From NCBI GenBank assembly GCA_007120035.1, contig SKON01000154.1, positions 20,265 through 84,264 of the forward strand: 64,000 nt of DNA. The letters are read 5' to 3'. The position numbers were made by a program, and so were the translations under genes. Of the stretch, positions 1 through 9,673 are shown in pieces. The number at the start of each line of letters is the position of its first letter. The first letter of the stretch is position 1. The notes beneath the pieces are model-generated. The model worked only from the letters and a program-made list of their open reading frames with translations. It was not told the origin of the DNA and made no database searches. Origin of the DNA: Myxococcales bacterium (lineage in GTDB: Bacteria > Myxococcota_A > Bradymonadia > Bradymonadales > Bradymonadaceae).

Positions 1-1
1 T

Positions 2-661
2 CTGGTCGCCGCCCCGGCGTTCGCTGACGACGACGACTCCGTCAACCGTCCCCCCGAACACGATCCGTCGGCCCTGCTCCGCCGCTCCATCTACGATCCC
101 GGCCGGTGGAGCATTGGCGTCGACGGCATGTTCAGCATGACCTCCTCCCGGGTCGAGCTCCTCGACGGCGGCGACGCCGTGGACCGCACCGGGTTCTTTC
201 GCCTCGAGCCCCAGGTCTCGGTGGTGATCCTCCCCCGCTTCGAGGTGGGCCTCTCCACAGGGCTCTTGATTCGTCGATTGGCCCGAGAGAACGCCGACTC
301 CGCCTCGGACATCGCCTTCGCTCCCCAACCTCTGGTTCGGTACACCATCCCCGCCACTCCCCGGCTGGCGATCTACGGCCAGGCCGGCGCGGGCATGTTC
401 TTCGGGCGGTCTTCCCGGGACATCCCGGTCCTCGGTGAAACCCTGGAAGACGAGCAGACCAGCACCCGGGGATTCCTCCTGACCACCGGGATGGGGATCA
501 ATTACCGGCTCTCCAACGGGCTCCAGCTCCGGTTCGGCCTGAAGTTCAACGGCCTCTGGGGCCGGGAGTCCGTCGACATTCCTCGAGAGGACATCGACGA
601 AAGCCTCTCGATCTCCACCACCAACTTCGGCACCTCCACGGGCCTGCGTTACACCTTCTGA
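2..661 (+). CDS. Outer-membrane beta-barrel-like protein, 5' truncated by window edge
   Basis: The reading frame is open from the first bases of the window; an internal ATG exists at 128, but the upstream frame reads LVAAPAFA followed by DDDD, which looks like the end of a signal peptide and its cleavage site. The gene therefore starts before the window. The mature part has alternating hydrophobic/polar strands (for example LRFGLKFNGLWG) and ends in an aromatic residue (RYTF), the usual C-terminal signature of outer-membrane barrels. No family-level function is recognised. Its stop overlaps the end of the convergent GTPase gene by 13 bp. Confidence 0.7.
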   Translation: MVAAPAFADDDDSVNRPPEHDPSALLRRSIYDPGRWSIGVDGMFSMTSSRVELLDGGDAVDRTGFFRLEPQVSVVILPRFEVGLSTGLLIRRLARENADSASDIAFAPQPLVRYTIPATPRLAIYGQAGAGMFFGRSSRDIPVLGETLEDEQTSTRGFLLTTGMGINYRLSNGLQLRFGLKFNGLWGRESVDIPREDIDESLSISTTNFGTSTGLRYTF

Positions 662-1968
662 TCCTCATCGTGATCCTCATCAAAGGGGTAGGCCAGCCCC
701 TTCCCCTCGTCGATCTCGATCTCCTCTTTGCGCAGGCGCTTTCGGGCCTTTCGAAACACCTCTCGGGCGTCCTCCACGGTCACCCCGTCGATGAAGTAGG
801 CCGCCGCCGCCTCCCCGATGGCCTTGGTCCCGGCAAAGGCCACCCCCGCCGACAGCGCCACACCGAGCCCCGGCGCAAGGACCTTCGCCAAGGCGCGCGC
901 CACCTCCCGCAGGGCTACCGCCGCGCCCAGGTTTGCCCCCAGGGCGGCCATGAATTCCGCAGCGGTCTTCACCTCCAGCTTCCGACCGGCGATGTACCCG
1001 ATCCCGGAGATCAGACTCGTCTGCAGGCTCGTGATCGGCGCGATGTCCGCCACCGGGATCGGCGTGGCCGCGATCCCGGCGCAGAGGGTGGCGATGATAT
1101 TCGTCAACCGGGTGGCCAACCGGTGCTGTAATGCTTTGACTTGCGAGAGCCGCACGAACTCCACCCGGGCCTGCTCGGGCAGCTCATCGAGTAAAAAATC
1201 CAGTAACTCCTCTACCCGCCACCGCTCATCAGCTCGCCGCGAATTGTCTCGACGCCAGGACTGATACACCGACACCCCGTGGGCCCGCACGAACTGGTCT
1301 CGCAGCTCGTCCCGAGCTCGGATCTTCGCCGAGAGATCCGCCTCGATCCGCCGGATCCGCGCCCGCTTCTCCTCCAGGTCCTCGGGCTCCTCCTCGTCGG
1401 GGACGTGGAGGTCGACGTTCTTCGGCTCCACCTCGTCGCAGTGGGTGACCACAGCCACCACGGGCACCCGGTAGGAGTGCAGCTTCCGGATCTTCTCGCA
1501 CACCTCGACGAGCCCATCGAGGTCGGCGTCCACCGCGGCGTCCACCTCCTTGGCCTTGATCAAGAAGAGCACCGCGTCGGGGGCCTTCTCCTGCAGCGCA
1601 AACGTCGTGCTGGCCAGATGATCGGCGGCCTCCGCCCCTTCGGGAGCGCTACCCTCCTGCATCCCCCGGGTATCGAGCATCTCCAGGGTCCCCAGCTCCC
1701 CCTGGTAGGACCACCAGGTGCCCCGCGCCGTGGTGGCCTTCTCGTGGCCCACCTCGGCGACGGGTCGCCCGAAGATCGCGTTGATCAGCGACGACTTACC
1801 GGCCCCCCGGCGTCCCACCAGGACGAACCTCGGGGGCCGTTGCTCCAAGAGCAGCTCCCGCAGCTCGGCGATCCGCGCCCGAAGCTCCCGTGCCATCGGC
1901 TCGGGAACCCGGTCCAGCATCTCTTCGAGGCGGCGGGACTTCTCCACCAACTCCTCACGAAGGGTCAT
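649..1968 (-). CDS. Membrane-associated GTPase, Era/DUF697-like
   Basis: A P-loop GTPase with a helical leader: Walker A/G1 GRRGAGKS (about residues 52-59), switch-region Thr pair just after, G3 DTRG (about 99-102), and G4-like THCDE (about 175). The C-terminal third is hydrophobic, begins with an ATPIPVADIAPI stretch and contains long Ala/Gly-rich helices, which matches the DUF697 domain found in YcjF-type proteins and suggests membrane attachment. A GTG nine bases upstream (1977) is an alternative start; the ATG is preferred because AAGGTGGAGG precedes it. It is the last gene of the long minus-strand block, 15 bp after the methyltransferase gene. The cellular role is unknown. Confidence 0.8.
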   Translation of the reverse strand: MTLREELVEKSRRLEEMLDRVPEPMARELRARIAELRELLLEQRPPRFVLVGRRGAGKSSLINAIFGRPVAEVGHEKATTARGTWWSYQGELGTLEMLDTRGMQEGSAPEGAEAADHLASTTFALQEKAPDAVLFLIKAKEVDAAVDADLDGLVEVCEKIRKLHSYRVPVVAVVTHCDEVEPKNVDLHVPDEEEPEDLEEKRARIRRIEADLSAKIRARDELRDQFVRAHGVSVYQSWRRDNSRRADERWRVEELLDFLLDELPEQARVEFVRLSQVKALQHRLATRLTNIIATLCAGIAATPIPVADIAPITSLQTSLISGIGYIAGRKLEVKTAAEFMAALGANLGAAVALREVARALAKVLAPGLGVALSAGVAFAGTKAIGEAAAAYFIDGVTVEDAREVFRKARKRLRKEEIEIDEGKGLAYPFDEDHDEDQKV

Positions 1969-1983
1969 GGCCTCCACCTTGTT

Positions 1984-2796
1984 TTAGGTCTTGTCGGCGA
2001 CAACCAGCGCAGCCTGCAGGCTCGTATCCAGCGTCCGATCTCGCCAGTAGGTGTCGATGGCATCACCGATGTATCGCAGCACCTTCTCTCGATCCGACGC
2101 CCGAATCGCCCCCACCCAATGGGGGAAGAAGGTCTCCTGCACCAGCGGGGAGTACAAGAACTCTCGACCGCTGCCGAAGGCTACCTCCCAGGTCAGCTCG
2201 TTGTAGGTCACCTCCGCCGGAGCCCCATCCAAGAGGCGAGCCACGGCGTTCTCCTCCAACAGGTTGGACTTCAAGTCCGACATTCGCCCCAGGGCGTTTG
2301 TCAGCCCCAGGGCCCGTAACGCCTCTTCCATCATGTCGTAGAACTCCGGGAAGCTCCCTGCCAACGGGAAGCAGGCCACCAGCCGACCCCCGGGTGCCAC
2401 CACTCGCCAGAGCTCCGACATCCCTTCCCGGGCCTGCCGCCGGGACACCATCCCGTGCAGACACACCACCCCGTCAAACACCCCGTCAGCATAGGAGAGC
2501 GCGTTGATCCGCTGCTTCACGAAGAAGATCCGACGGTGCTCCGACTCGTCGATCCGCTCCCGGGCCTCGTCGAGCATCGGCCCCGACGAGTCCAACGCCA
2601 TCACCCGGGTCCCCGACGGCAGCACCTTCAGCCACCGCAAGAGCACCGCCCCCGTGCGAGACTCCGCCGACAACACGGTGCTCCCATCGGGGGCCGGGAG
2701 CTCGTCAGCGCAGAGATCCAGTACCGGCACGGTCCACAGCCGCTCCACCACCTGGCGGTGGGATCGAACGGCTGGATGGTCCGCTGCCTCACTCAT
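1984..2796 (-). CDS. SAM-dependent methyltransferase-like protein (class I fold)
   Basis: A protein of 270 residues. The central part follows the Methyltransf_11 pattern: a strand ending in VLSAESRTG in the position of motif I, VMALDSSGPML for motif II, FDGVVCLHGM for motif IV, and ELWRVVAPGGRLV for the post-motif strand. Motif I lacks the usual Gly-x-Gly core, so SAM binding is likely but the site is diverged. The substrate is unknown. Its ATG overlaps the thiL stop (ATGA, 2793-2796), implying translational coupling. Confidence 0.7.
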   Translation of the reverse strand: MSEAADHPAVRSHRQVVERLWTVPVLDLCADELPAPDGSTVLSAESRTGAVLLRWLKVLPSGTRVMALDSSGPMLDEARERIDESEHRRIFFVKQRINALSYADGVFDGVVCLHGMVSRRQAREGMSELWRVVAPGGRLVACFPLAGSFPEFYDMMEEALRALGLTNALGRMSDLKSNLLEENAVARLLDGAPAEVTYNELTWEVAFGSGREFLYSPLVQETFFPHWVGAIRASDREKVLRYIGDAIDTYWRDRTLDTSLQAALVVADKT

Positions 2797-3797
2797 GACG
2801 CCTCAAAATGCGTGTACCCTTGTGATTCCATCTCCAGGGGCTCTCCATCCAGGCCAAAGACCTGCAACCCCTCGTCGGGAGAGCGAACCTCTCCGAGATC
2901 GATGACCTCCCAGCTGTACTGGTGAGCCATATCCCAGAGCTTCGGCATCCGCGCCGGGGGCACCGTCAAGAGCAGCCGATAGTCTTCGCCACCTGTGAGC
3001 GCCCACGACAACGCCGATCCTTGGTTCAACTCTTCCAATCTCGCCATTTCAGGGTGAATGGGCAAATGAAAACTCTCCACCCGGGCTCCCACCTGGCTGG
3101 CCTTCAGCAGATGGCCCAAGTCTTGAATCAGCCCGTCGCTGACGTCGATCATCGACGACGGCAGCCCGTAGAGGCCCAACAGTCCCCCGGCCCTCACGTT
3201 CGGCCGCGGCCGTCGATAGGCCTCCAACATCGCTGAAAACTCCCCCCGATTCACGGCGTCACCGGCGCTCAAGACCGCCAGCCCGGCCTCGGCATGCCCT
3301 GTCGCCCCCAACACCACGATCCGGTCTCCCGGCACCGCGCCTCGCCTCAACACCGGCCCCGCCGGCGACGCTTCTCCCAGAAGCGTCAGGGTCACCACCA
3401 GGGGACCGGAGGTCTCCGTGATATCTCCCCCTCCGGCAGAGACCTCGAAGCTCTCGGGCACCAGGCTCTCGGCGGCCTCCCTCATCCCCTTCAATAACCC
3501 GTCTACCCACGCCACGTCCGGCGGCCCAGGCAGCGCCAGAGACAGGAAGAACGCCCCCGGCCCTCCCCCCATGGCAGCGATATCGCTCAGGTTGGCCGCC
3601 ATCGCCTTCCACCCCACGTCCTCGGCGGTGCTCCAATCTCTCCGAAAATGAACCCCTTCCACCAGGGTGTCCATGGTCACCAGATCGAATCGGCCCGGGT
3701 CGAGCACTGCACAGTCATCTCCGATCCCTACGGCGACTCCTTCGGGAGAGGAAAAGAGTCCCGCAATCCTGTCGATCAGATCGAATTCGGTTGTCAT
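2793..3797 (-). CDS. thiL: Thiamine-monophosphate kinase
   Basis: ThiL phosphorylates thiamine monophosphate to the active cofactor thiamine diphosphate using ATP, in the cytoplasm. The 334-residue length is normal. Diagnostic motifs of the PurM/ThiL superfamily are present: GIGDDCAVLDP near residue 24, MDTLVEGVHF (about 42-51), NLSDIAAMGG (about 69-78), and later IDVSDGLIQDLGHLL. The gene sits in the middle of the hrcA-to-GTPase block, 64 bp after the zinc-ribbon gene and 4 bp overlapped with the methyltransferase, so its transcription may be tied to the chaperone operon. Confidence 0.95.
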   Translation of the reverse strand: MTTEFDLIDRIAGLFSSPEGVAVGIGDDCAVLDPGRFDLVTMDTLVEGVHFRRDWSTAEDVGWKAMAANLSDIAAMGGGPGAFFLSLALPGPPDVAWVDGLLKGMREAAESLVPESFEVSAGGGDITETSGPLVVTLTLLGEASPAGPVLRRGAVPGDRIVVLGATGHAEAGLAVLSAGDAVNRGEFSAMLEAYRRPRPNVRAGGLLGLYGLPSSMIDVSDGLIQDLGHLLKASQVGARVESFHLPIHPEMARLEELNQGSALSWALTGGEDYRLLLTVPPARMPKLWDMAHQYSWEVIDLGEVRSPDEGLQVFGLDGEPLEMESQGYTHFEAS

Positions 3798-3861
3798 CGA
3801 TGGTGCCTAAAGGTGCCGCTTCGGTGCTAAACGGTCCAAGACCGCGTGATCCAGACGAGAA

Positions 3862-4620
3862 CTAGAATCTATCCCAGAACGTCAGGGATAACAAAAGTAA
3901 AATCACGACCCAGAACGCCAACGCCCCGATCAAGAGCCGCGCACGAAACCGTTTTACGTCTTCGTTAAACGAATCCGCCTGGGCCTCGGCCCGGCTCCGA
4001 GCCAGGTCCACCGTGGTCTGCAGGCGCCTGGCCAGTCGCTCCAACCCCTCCAGCGCTGCGTCGTCGCCGGGATTCTCTACCAGGTAGTGCTGCAGCTCCC
4101 GCAGCCCATAGTCCAAGAGCCCCTCCTCCAGCGCGAAGTCCACGAAGTCCGCGATCGCCCTCGGCTCCCGTCGCTCCGAGGCGGCCCCCCACAACAACCG
4201 GGCCTGGTCAAAGGCCGCCTCCTTCCCCTCTGGCGGCTGCTCCCACGGGGCTTCTCCGGGACCGAGCCGACTCCCCTCGTCGAGGTCCAGACCGCATCGA
4301 GGGCAATAGACCGTATCGGCCTCCACCAGGGTGGCGCACTTTCGGCACCGGAGCCCCTCGCCGGGCTCCGGGATCAGCCGTTCCATCAGCGGCGATCGCT
4401 CCGTCCTCGCTGCCGGTTTGGCCTGGGGGGTGACCTCGGGCTCGGGCTTCGCGGACTCGGGCTTCGCCTCCTCGGGCTCCGCCTCCTCGGCCGGACCTCC
4501 CCCCAGAGCCAACTCGTTCACATGCCCACAGGCTTCGCAGACCAGCCCCACCCCCGACGGCAATGGCCGGACTTCCGCCGCCTCCCCCAGATGGCCACAT
4601 TTACTACACCGAATCTCCAT
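3862..4620 (-). CDS. Tail-anchored double zinc-ribbon protein
   Basis: A protein of 252 residues of unrecognised function. Two zinc-ribbon motifs are visible: C5/C8 with C28/C31, and C92/C95 with C106/C109, separated by a Glu/Lys/Pro-rich linker made of short AKPE-type repeats. A helical region follows, and the last about 22 residues are a hydrophobic segment (LLIGALAFWVVILLLLSL), so the protein is probably anchored by its C-terminus with the ribbons in the cytoplasm. It starts 7 bp after the M50 protease gene and is probably co-transcribed with it. Confidence 0.7.
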   Translation of the reverse strand: MEIRCSKCGHLGEAAEVRPLPSGVGLVCEACGHVNELALGGGPAEEAEPEEAKPESAKPEPEVTPQAKPAARTERSPLMERLIPEPGEGLRCRKCATLVEADTVYCPRCGLDLDEGSRLGPGEAPWEQPPEGKEAAFDQARLLWGAASERREPRAIADFVDFALEEGLLDYGLRELQHYLVENPGDDAALEGLERLARRLQTTVDLARSRAEAQADSFNEDVKRFRARLLIGALAFWVVILLLLSLTFWDRF

Positions 4621-4627
4621 GGTCCTC

Positions 4628-5521
4628 TCACCAGATCCCGAGCCATTGCGGCAGGGCGTCCATCATCACCGGCGCCGGCGTGAAGGTCAAAATGAAGATC
4701 CCCCCGCAGACCCACGCCATCCACGCTCGTCGCCCCCGAGCCGGCTCGTCGGACAACATCGGCGGGTGCTTCACCCCCATCCAGAAGATCAGCGCCGCCA
4801 GCAAGAGCCACCCCGTAAAAAAGAGAAGCCCCAACAGCACCAGCACGCCGAATGCGACCAGGACCACCTTGTCGCTGGACTCCCCGGCCACCCCATACAC
4901 CAGGTGCCCCCCGTCCAACTGGCCGATGGGCAGCAGGTTCAGGGCCGTCAACAGGCATCCCACCCACCCGGCCAACCCCAGGGGATGGAGCATCAGCTCC
5001 CACCCCTCCTCCATCCCGGGGTGAAAGAGCGCCGTCGCCGCCTGGATCAAGAGCGGATCACCCAGGAGCAGCAGCTCGGCGTCCTCGGGTAACCTCATGG
5101 GCTCCGAGAGCGCCACCCCGATGAACACCACCGGCAGAGTCGCCAAAAACCCCGCCACGGGTCCCCACCCGGCCACGGCCAGGAGATCCGTGGACCGGAC
5201 CTTCTGTAGGGCCATCTTGATCACCGCCCCGAAGGTCCCAAAGAAGGGGATCACCCCCATCCCGGGGATCGGCCCCACCCCGGGCAGGAAATAGGGCAGG
5301 CTCACCTCCACGCCACGCCTGCGAGCAGCGAAATAGTGTCCGGCCTCATGGAACCCGACGATCCCGATCAGCGCCACAGCGTACATCGCGGCCTGCCCCA
5401 CAGCGCTCGCCGTCCACTCCGAAGGCCCGAAGGGATCGGCCCCGGCGGCGATCAGCCCCGCCGCCGCCGTCGTCACCACAGCCGCCGCAAAGAGCCCGCC
5501 ATGCACCACCGCTCTCCTCAC
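4628..5521 (-). CDS. Site-2 protease family (M50) membrane metalloprotease
   Basis: An intramembrane zinc protease of 297 residues. The catalytic HEAGH motif lies at residues 58-62 in a membrane helix, and the third-ligand motif NLLPIGQLDG at 195-204. At least five further hydrophobic segments are present. The GTG at 5521 is chosen because it overlaps the upstream stop (GTGA, 5518-5521); the open frame extends upstream, but that part is low-complexity antisense-like sequence. Relatives cleave membrane-bound regulators or signal-peptide remnants; the substrate here is unknown. Position between dnaJ-linked genes and a zinc-ribbon anchor suggests an envelope stress role (inference). Confidence 0.9.
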   Translation of the reverse strand: MRRAVVHGGLFAAAVVTTAAAGLIAAGADPFGPSEWTASAVGQAAMYAVALIGIVGFHEAGHYFAARRRGVEVSLPYFLPGVGPIPGMGVIPFFGTFGAVIKMALQKVRSTDLLAVAGWGPVAGFLATLPVVFIGVALSEPMRLPEDAELLLLGDPLLIQAATALFHPGMEEGWELMLHPLGLAGWVGCLLTALNLLPIGQLDGGHLVYGVAGESSDKVVLVAFGVLVLLGLLFFTGWLLLAALIFWMGVKHPPMLSDEPARGRRAWMAWVCGGIFILTFTPAPVMMDALPQWLGIW

Positions 5522-6678
5522 GGGACACTCCCGTGGGGCACCCACCGCCCTCCATCGATCACCCGAAAGGGCCGCAGATATCGCGCCGGTTCCCCACCTT
5601 CCTGAAAGCTCCACGATCCGGTCACCCCCGGATAGGCACGGGGCTGCTGAAGCCGCACCAGAGCGGCGTCGGCGAAGCTCTCCCCCTCCTGCCGGGCTCG
5701 CAACCCGCTGCCGATCATCCCCACCAGATCGTAGATCTCGGCCTCCGCGGTGGTCGCCTCCCGTCCGAACTCGTCCTCGAACCGATGGGCGAACTCCTCG
5801 GCGGGTCCTCCTTCGCTGGTCCCTCCGTAGGTGTCGAAGAAGATCGCCCCCACGGCGTGATCGCCTGCCCGGGCCAGCCCATCGCCCCGCCACCCCGAGA
5901 GCCCGACGAGCTGCACCCCCGTACCCTCTCCCCCGGCTCCGGTCTGAATCCCCACCCGGGGCAAGAACGGCAACAGCCGAGCCACCACCTGGTCGGAGTC
6001 GGCGATGATCAGGGCCTCAAACTCCACCACCCCCGGCCTCCCCAGACGAATCGTCCCGTGCCGATCGGCTCGTCGCCCGGCCACGCTCCGCCCTCGCCCC
6101 ACGTACACCCGGGTCCCCACCAACACCTCCAGGGCGGGCAGGAAATCCGTGGTCCCCTCGTCGTACCGCCCCACCGCCTCCAGCCCCTCCGACGCGAAGG
6201 CCCGGGTCACTCGATCCCCGAAGGAGGTCCGCGGCGCCACCAGCCCGAGAGAGGTCATCCCCATCTTCTCCTCCAGGAAGCTACGAACCCGCTCGGCCTG
6301 CTCGTCGGCGCTCAGGCGAGCCCGAAACACCCTCGGCCCCAACCCCTCCACCTCGCTGGACCCGTAGACCACCAGCGGCAACCCCTGGGCCTCGGCTTCC
6401 CGGGCCGTCGACGGTGACGCCGACCCGACGTTGATCACCGCCGCTACTTCAGAGCGCTCCGAGAGCTCTCGCATCAACCCGGGCCGGCCGTCCGTCCCGG
6501 TCGCCTCCACTCTCACCCCCACCTCCCGGCCGGCAAACCTCGCTACTTCCGCCAGCTGCTCCCCCAGCCGCTCCAGCTCCCCGTCGGGGACCAGGAGCAC
6601 GATCACCGCCGTTTCCTCTTCCTCGGCGTGGACATAGGACACTCCCGGAAGAGCCGCCAGGACCAAACCCAAAAGCAT
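5518..6678 (-). CDS. Periplasmic-binding-fold protein (Peripla_BP_6 / LpoA-like)
   Basis: A protein of 386 residues with an N-terminal signal sequence (MLLGLVLAALPGVSYVHA) and a bilobed type-1 periplasmic-binding layout: VVYGSSEVEGLGPRVFR-type strand and helix alternation, GLVAPRTSFGDRVTRAF, and DLVGMIGSGL near the end. Such proteins bind amino acids in ABC transport or act as activators of penicillin-binding proteins. No transporter genes are adjacent, so a sensory or LpoA-like role is possible. The ATG at 6678 gives a clean signal peptide and lies 22 bp after the dnaJ stop; a longer reading from 6771 would overlap dnaJ. Confidence 0.75.
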   Translation of the reverse strand: MLLGLVLAALPGVSYVHAEEEETAVIVLLVPDGELERLGEQLAEVARFAGREVGVRVEATGTDGRPGLMRELSERSEVAAVINVGSASPSTAREAEAQGLPLVVYGSSEVEGLGPRVFRARLSADEQAERVRSFLEEKMGMTSLGLVAPRTSFGDRVTRAFASEGLEAVGRYDEGTTDFLPALEVLVGTRVYVGRGRSVAGRRADRHGTIRLGRPGVVEFEALIIADSDQVVARLLPFLPRVGIQTGAGGEGTGVQLVGLSGWRGDGLARAGDHAVGAIFFDTYGGTSEGGPAEEFAHRFEDEFGREATTAEAEIYDLVGMIGSGLRARQEGESFADAALVRLQQPRAYPGVTGSWSFQEGGEPARYLRPFRVIDGGRWVPHGSVP

Positions 6679-6700
6679 CACTTGAAGGACTCTAAAGGTG

Positions 6701-7774
6701 CTACCGAAAGAAATCTCGGACCTTTCTCCAGATCTTATCGCGCCGACCGCTCTCGTCCTGGGACTCTCCACGGAGTTTCTCCTGGTGTTTTTTCAGCTCA
6801 TCAGGGCTCGTCACCTTCAGGCGTACATATTGGTCTCCGCCGGGCCGACCGCCGATCCCAGGGAGCCCCTTGCCGCGGAGGCGCAACACCCGGTTGGACT
6901 GGGTCCCCGGGGGTACCCGCATGAATACCGACCCCGTCAGGGTCGGCACCTCCACCTTGGCGCCCAACGAGGCCTGGGTGAAGCTTATGGGTAACGTCAT
7001 ATGGAGATCCTGTTCTTCCCGCTGGAAGATTCGGTGGTCAGCGACGTCGATCTCCACCAGGAGATCCCCCGAGGGTTCCCTTTTGACCTTGGAGGCCACC
7101 CCTTTGCCGGACCACCGCAACACCTCCCCATCCCGCACCCCCGCCGGGACGTCCACGGGGAGGATCTCCGTCCCGTCGATCCCTCCCGAACCATCACACC
7201 GGGAGCATGGGGTGATCGCCACCTTTCCTCGCCCCTCACACCGATCGCAATCCCGCAACAGCGAAAAAAACCCCTGCTGGACCTTTCGCCGCCCCTGTCC
7301 ATCGCATTTCTCGCAGGTCCGCAGCTCCGTACCGGGCTCGGCCCCGGTACCGTCGCATCGAATACAGGCGCGGCGGCGCGGGACCGTCACATCCCGCCGC
7401 ACCCCGGTCATCACCTCTTCCAGGGTGAGCCTGACGGTGACCCGAAGATCCCCGGCTCGCCGGCGAGTCCGCCCGGTCCCCGCCAGGCCGGCGGAAATGA
7501 CCTGGTTGAGGACCTCGAAGAGTTCACCAAAGCTCTCGAAGCTTGGGCCCCCGGTGCGCCCCTCCCGGTGCAGGCGGTCGTACGCCCTACGGCGACCGGG
7601 GTCGCTTAAGATCTCGTAGGCGTGGGCGATCTCTTTAAACCGCTCCTCGGCGGTCTCGTCGCCCGGGTTCTGATCGGGGTGATACTTCATCGCCAGGCGA
7701 CGATATGCATCCTTCAGCTCCGCCGGTGTGGCCGACGGTGAGACCCCCAGGAGCTTGTATAGATCGACGCTCAT
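6701..7774 (-). CDS. dnaJ: Chaperone DnaJ (Hsp40)
   Basis: Co-chaperone that stimulates the DnaK ATPase and presents unfolded clients. The J domain carries HPD at residues 32-34. The zinc region has four CxxC pairs: C137/C140, C154/C157, C176/C179 and C190/C193, each followed by a Gly-rich turn, so it is a type I DnaJ. The Gly/Phe linker after residue 70 is unusually short and poor in Gly. At 357 residues it is slightly shorter than the E. coli protein (376). It follows dnaK by 24 bp. Confidence 0.95.
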   Translation of the reverse strand: MSVDLYKLLGVSPSATPAELKDAYRRLAMKYHPDQNPGDETAEERFKEIAHAYEILSDPGRRRAYDRLHREGRTGGPSFESFGELFEVLNQVISAGLAGTGRTRRRAGDLRVTVRLTLEEVMTGVRRDVTVPRRRACIRCDGTGAEPGTELRTCEKCDGQGRRKVQQGFFSLLRDCDRCEGRGKVAITPCSRCDGSGGIDGTEILPVDVPAGVRDGEVLRWSGKGVASKVKREPSGDLLVEIDVADHRIFQREEQDLHMTLPISFTQASLGAKVEVPTLTGSVFMRVPPGTQSNRVLRLRGKGLPGIGGRPGGDQYVRLKVTSPDELKKHQEKLRGESQDESGRRDKIWRKVRDFFR

Positions 7775-7798
7775 CCAGAGCTCGGGTCAGGGGCCCGC

Positions 7799-9646
7799 CT
7801 ATTCCTCAACGGGCGCCTCGGAGGCCGAATCATCCATCGAAGCGTACATCGCCTCCGCCAACCGATAGGCCCCGTCTTGTAAGGTGGCCATGATCGTCTC
7901 CAGCTCTTCGAAGGTGGCGTCCGACACGAGCTCCCGGATCGTCTCCAGGTCTCGCTCCAGCTCCTCTCGCTCCTCGTCGGCCAGGATGTACCCGAACTCC
8001 TGGAGACTCCGAGTCGTCGAGAAGAGCAGCCCCTCGGCCTGGTTTCGCATCTCGACCAGCTCTCGGGTGACCTTGTCGTCCTCCTCCATGGCCGCCGCTT
8101 CTTCCACGATCCGCTGGATCTCATCTTCCGACAGACCTCCGTCGGCGACGATATTCACGGACTGCTCTCGACCGGTCCCCAGATCTCTCGCGGTGACGCT
8201 GACGATCCCGTTCTCGTCGATCTGGAAGTGAACCTCGATCTTCGGCACCCCGCGAGGCGCCGGAGGGATCCCGGTGAGCTCGAACACGGCCAGGCTCTTA
8301 TTGTCCTTGGCCATCGTTCGCTCCCCCTGGAGCACGTGGATCTGGACCATGCTCTGGTTGTCCACGGACGTACTGAAGACCTCGCTGGCGGCGCAGGGAA
8401 TCGTGGTGTTTCGATCGATCAGGGGGGTGAACATCCCGCCGGCGGTCCGGACCCCCAGCGTCAGGGGCGTCACGTCCAAGAGGAGCACATCGGTGAGCTC
8501 GCCACGAACGATCCCCCCCTGCACGGCCGCCCCCATGGCCACCACCTCGTCGGGGTTCACCGAGGTATCCACCTCCTGACCGAAGAACTCGCTGACCTTC
8601 TGCCGCACCAATGGCATCCGGGTCATCCCCCCGACCAGGAGCACCACGTCCACGTTGGATCGCCGCAGGTGGGCGTCCTTCAGCGCCTGCCGACAGGGAT
8701 CGAGGGACCGCTCCACGAGGTGGACTACCAGGTCCTCCAGCATCGGTCGGGTCAGGGTCACCTCCAAGTGGAGGGGACCGTCGGGGCCGGTGTGGATGAA
8801 GGGCAGGCTAATGTCCACACGATCCGTGCTTGACAGCTCGCACTTCGCCCGCTCCGCCTCCTCTTTGAGACGCTGTAGAGCCATCGGAAACTCCCGGAGG
8901 TCCACGTCATGGGCGTCCTCAAACTCATCGCAGAGCCAGTCGATGATCGCGTTGTCGAAGTCCTCCCCACCGAGATAGGTGTCACCCGAGGTGGACAACA
9001 CGCTGAAGACCCCGTCGGTGAGCTCCAAGATCGAGATATCGAAGGTGCCACCCCCGAGGTCGTAGACGGCGACCCGCTTCTCCACGACCGCCGTGCTGCC
9101 CTTCAGCCCATAGGCCAGGGCCGCCGCCGTGGGCTCGTTGACGATCCGCTGGACCATCAGCCCGGCGATCCGACCGGCGTCCTTCGTCGCCTGCCGCTGA
9201 GAGTCGTTAAAGTACGCGGGCACCGTGACGATCGCGTCGGTGACCTCCTCCCCGAGATGGTCCTCGGCGATCTTCTTCATCTCCTTGAGGATCAGCGCCG
9301 AGACCTCCGCCGGAGACAAATCCTTGCCCTGCACCCGTACCCAGGCATCGCCGTTGGGCCCCTCGACGATCTGATACGCCGAGGTCCGCTTGGCCTGGAA
9401 GACATCGGGGGCGTCATACCGGCGCCCGATCAACCGCTTCACGGCGTACACTGTGTTCTCGGCGTTGGTCTGGGCCTGCCGCTTGGCCACCTGCCCCACC
9501 AGACGCTGCCCGTCTTCGGTAAAGGCCACCACCGACGGCGTGGTCCGTCCCCCTTCGGCGTTCGGGATCACCACCCGCTCGCCATCGAGGATCACGCACA
9601 CACAGCTATTCGTCGTCCCCAGGTCTATTCCGATCGTATGTCCCAT
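7799..9646 (-). CDS. dnaK: Chaperone DnaK (Hsp70)
   Basis: A 615-residue Hsp70. The N-terminal phosphate-binding motif [11 protein letters not shown], the second phosphate motif [15 protein letters not shown], the adenosine motif [11 protein letters not shown] and the linker [13 protein letters not shown] followed by the substrate-binding domain are all in order. The C-terminal lid is present but short, and the usual EEVD-free bacterial tail ends in acidic residues. It is the third gene of hrcA-grpE-dnaK-dnaJ, 27 bp after grpE. Confidence 0.97.
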   Translation of the reverse strand: MGHTIGIDLGTTNSCVCVILDGERVVIPNAEGGRTTPSVVAFTEDGQRLVGQVAKRQAQTNAENTVYAVKRLIGRRYDAPDVFQAKRTSAYQIVEGPNGDAWVRVQGKDLSPAEVSALILKEMKKIAEDHLGEEVTDAIVTVPAYFNDSQRQATKDAGRIAGLMVQRIVNEPTAAALAYGLKGSTAVVEKRVAVYDLGGGTFDISILELTDGVFSVLSTSGDTYLGGEDFDNAIIDWLCDEFEDAHDVDLREFPMALQRLKEEAERAKCELSSTDRVDISLPFIHTGPDGPLHLEVTLTRPMLEDLVVHLVERSLDPCRQALKDAHLRRSNVDVVLLVGGMTRMPLVRQKVSEFFGQEVDTSVNPDEVVAMGAAVQGGIVRGELTDVLLLDVTPLTLGVRTAGGMFTPLIDRNTTIPCAASEVFSTSVDNQSMVQIHVLQGERTMAKDNKSLAVFELTGIPPAPRGVPKIEVHFQIDENGIVSVTARDLGTGREQSVNIVADGGLSEDEIQRIVEEAAAMEEDDKVTRELVEMRNQAEGLLFSTTRSLQEFGYILADEEREELERDLETIRELVSDATFEELETIMATLQDGAYRLAEAMYASMDDSASEAPVEE

Positions 9647-9673
9647 GTTGCCTGTCTCTTCTGAGTCGCGGGA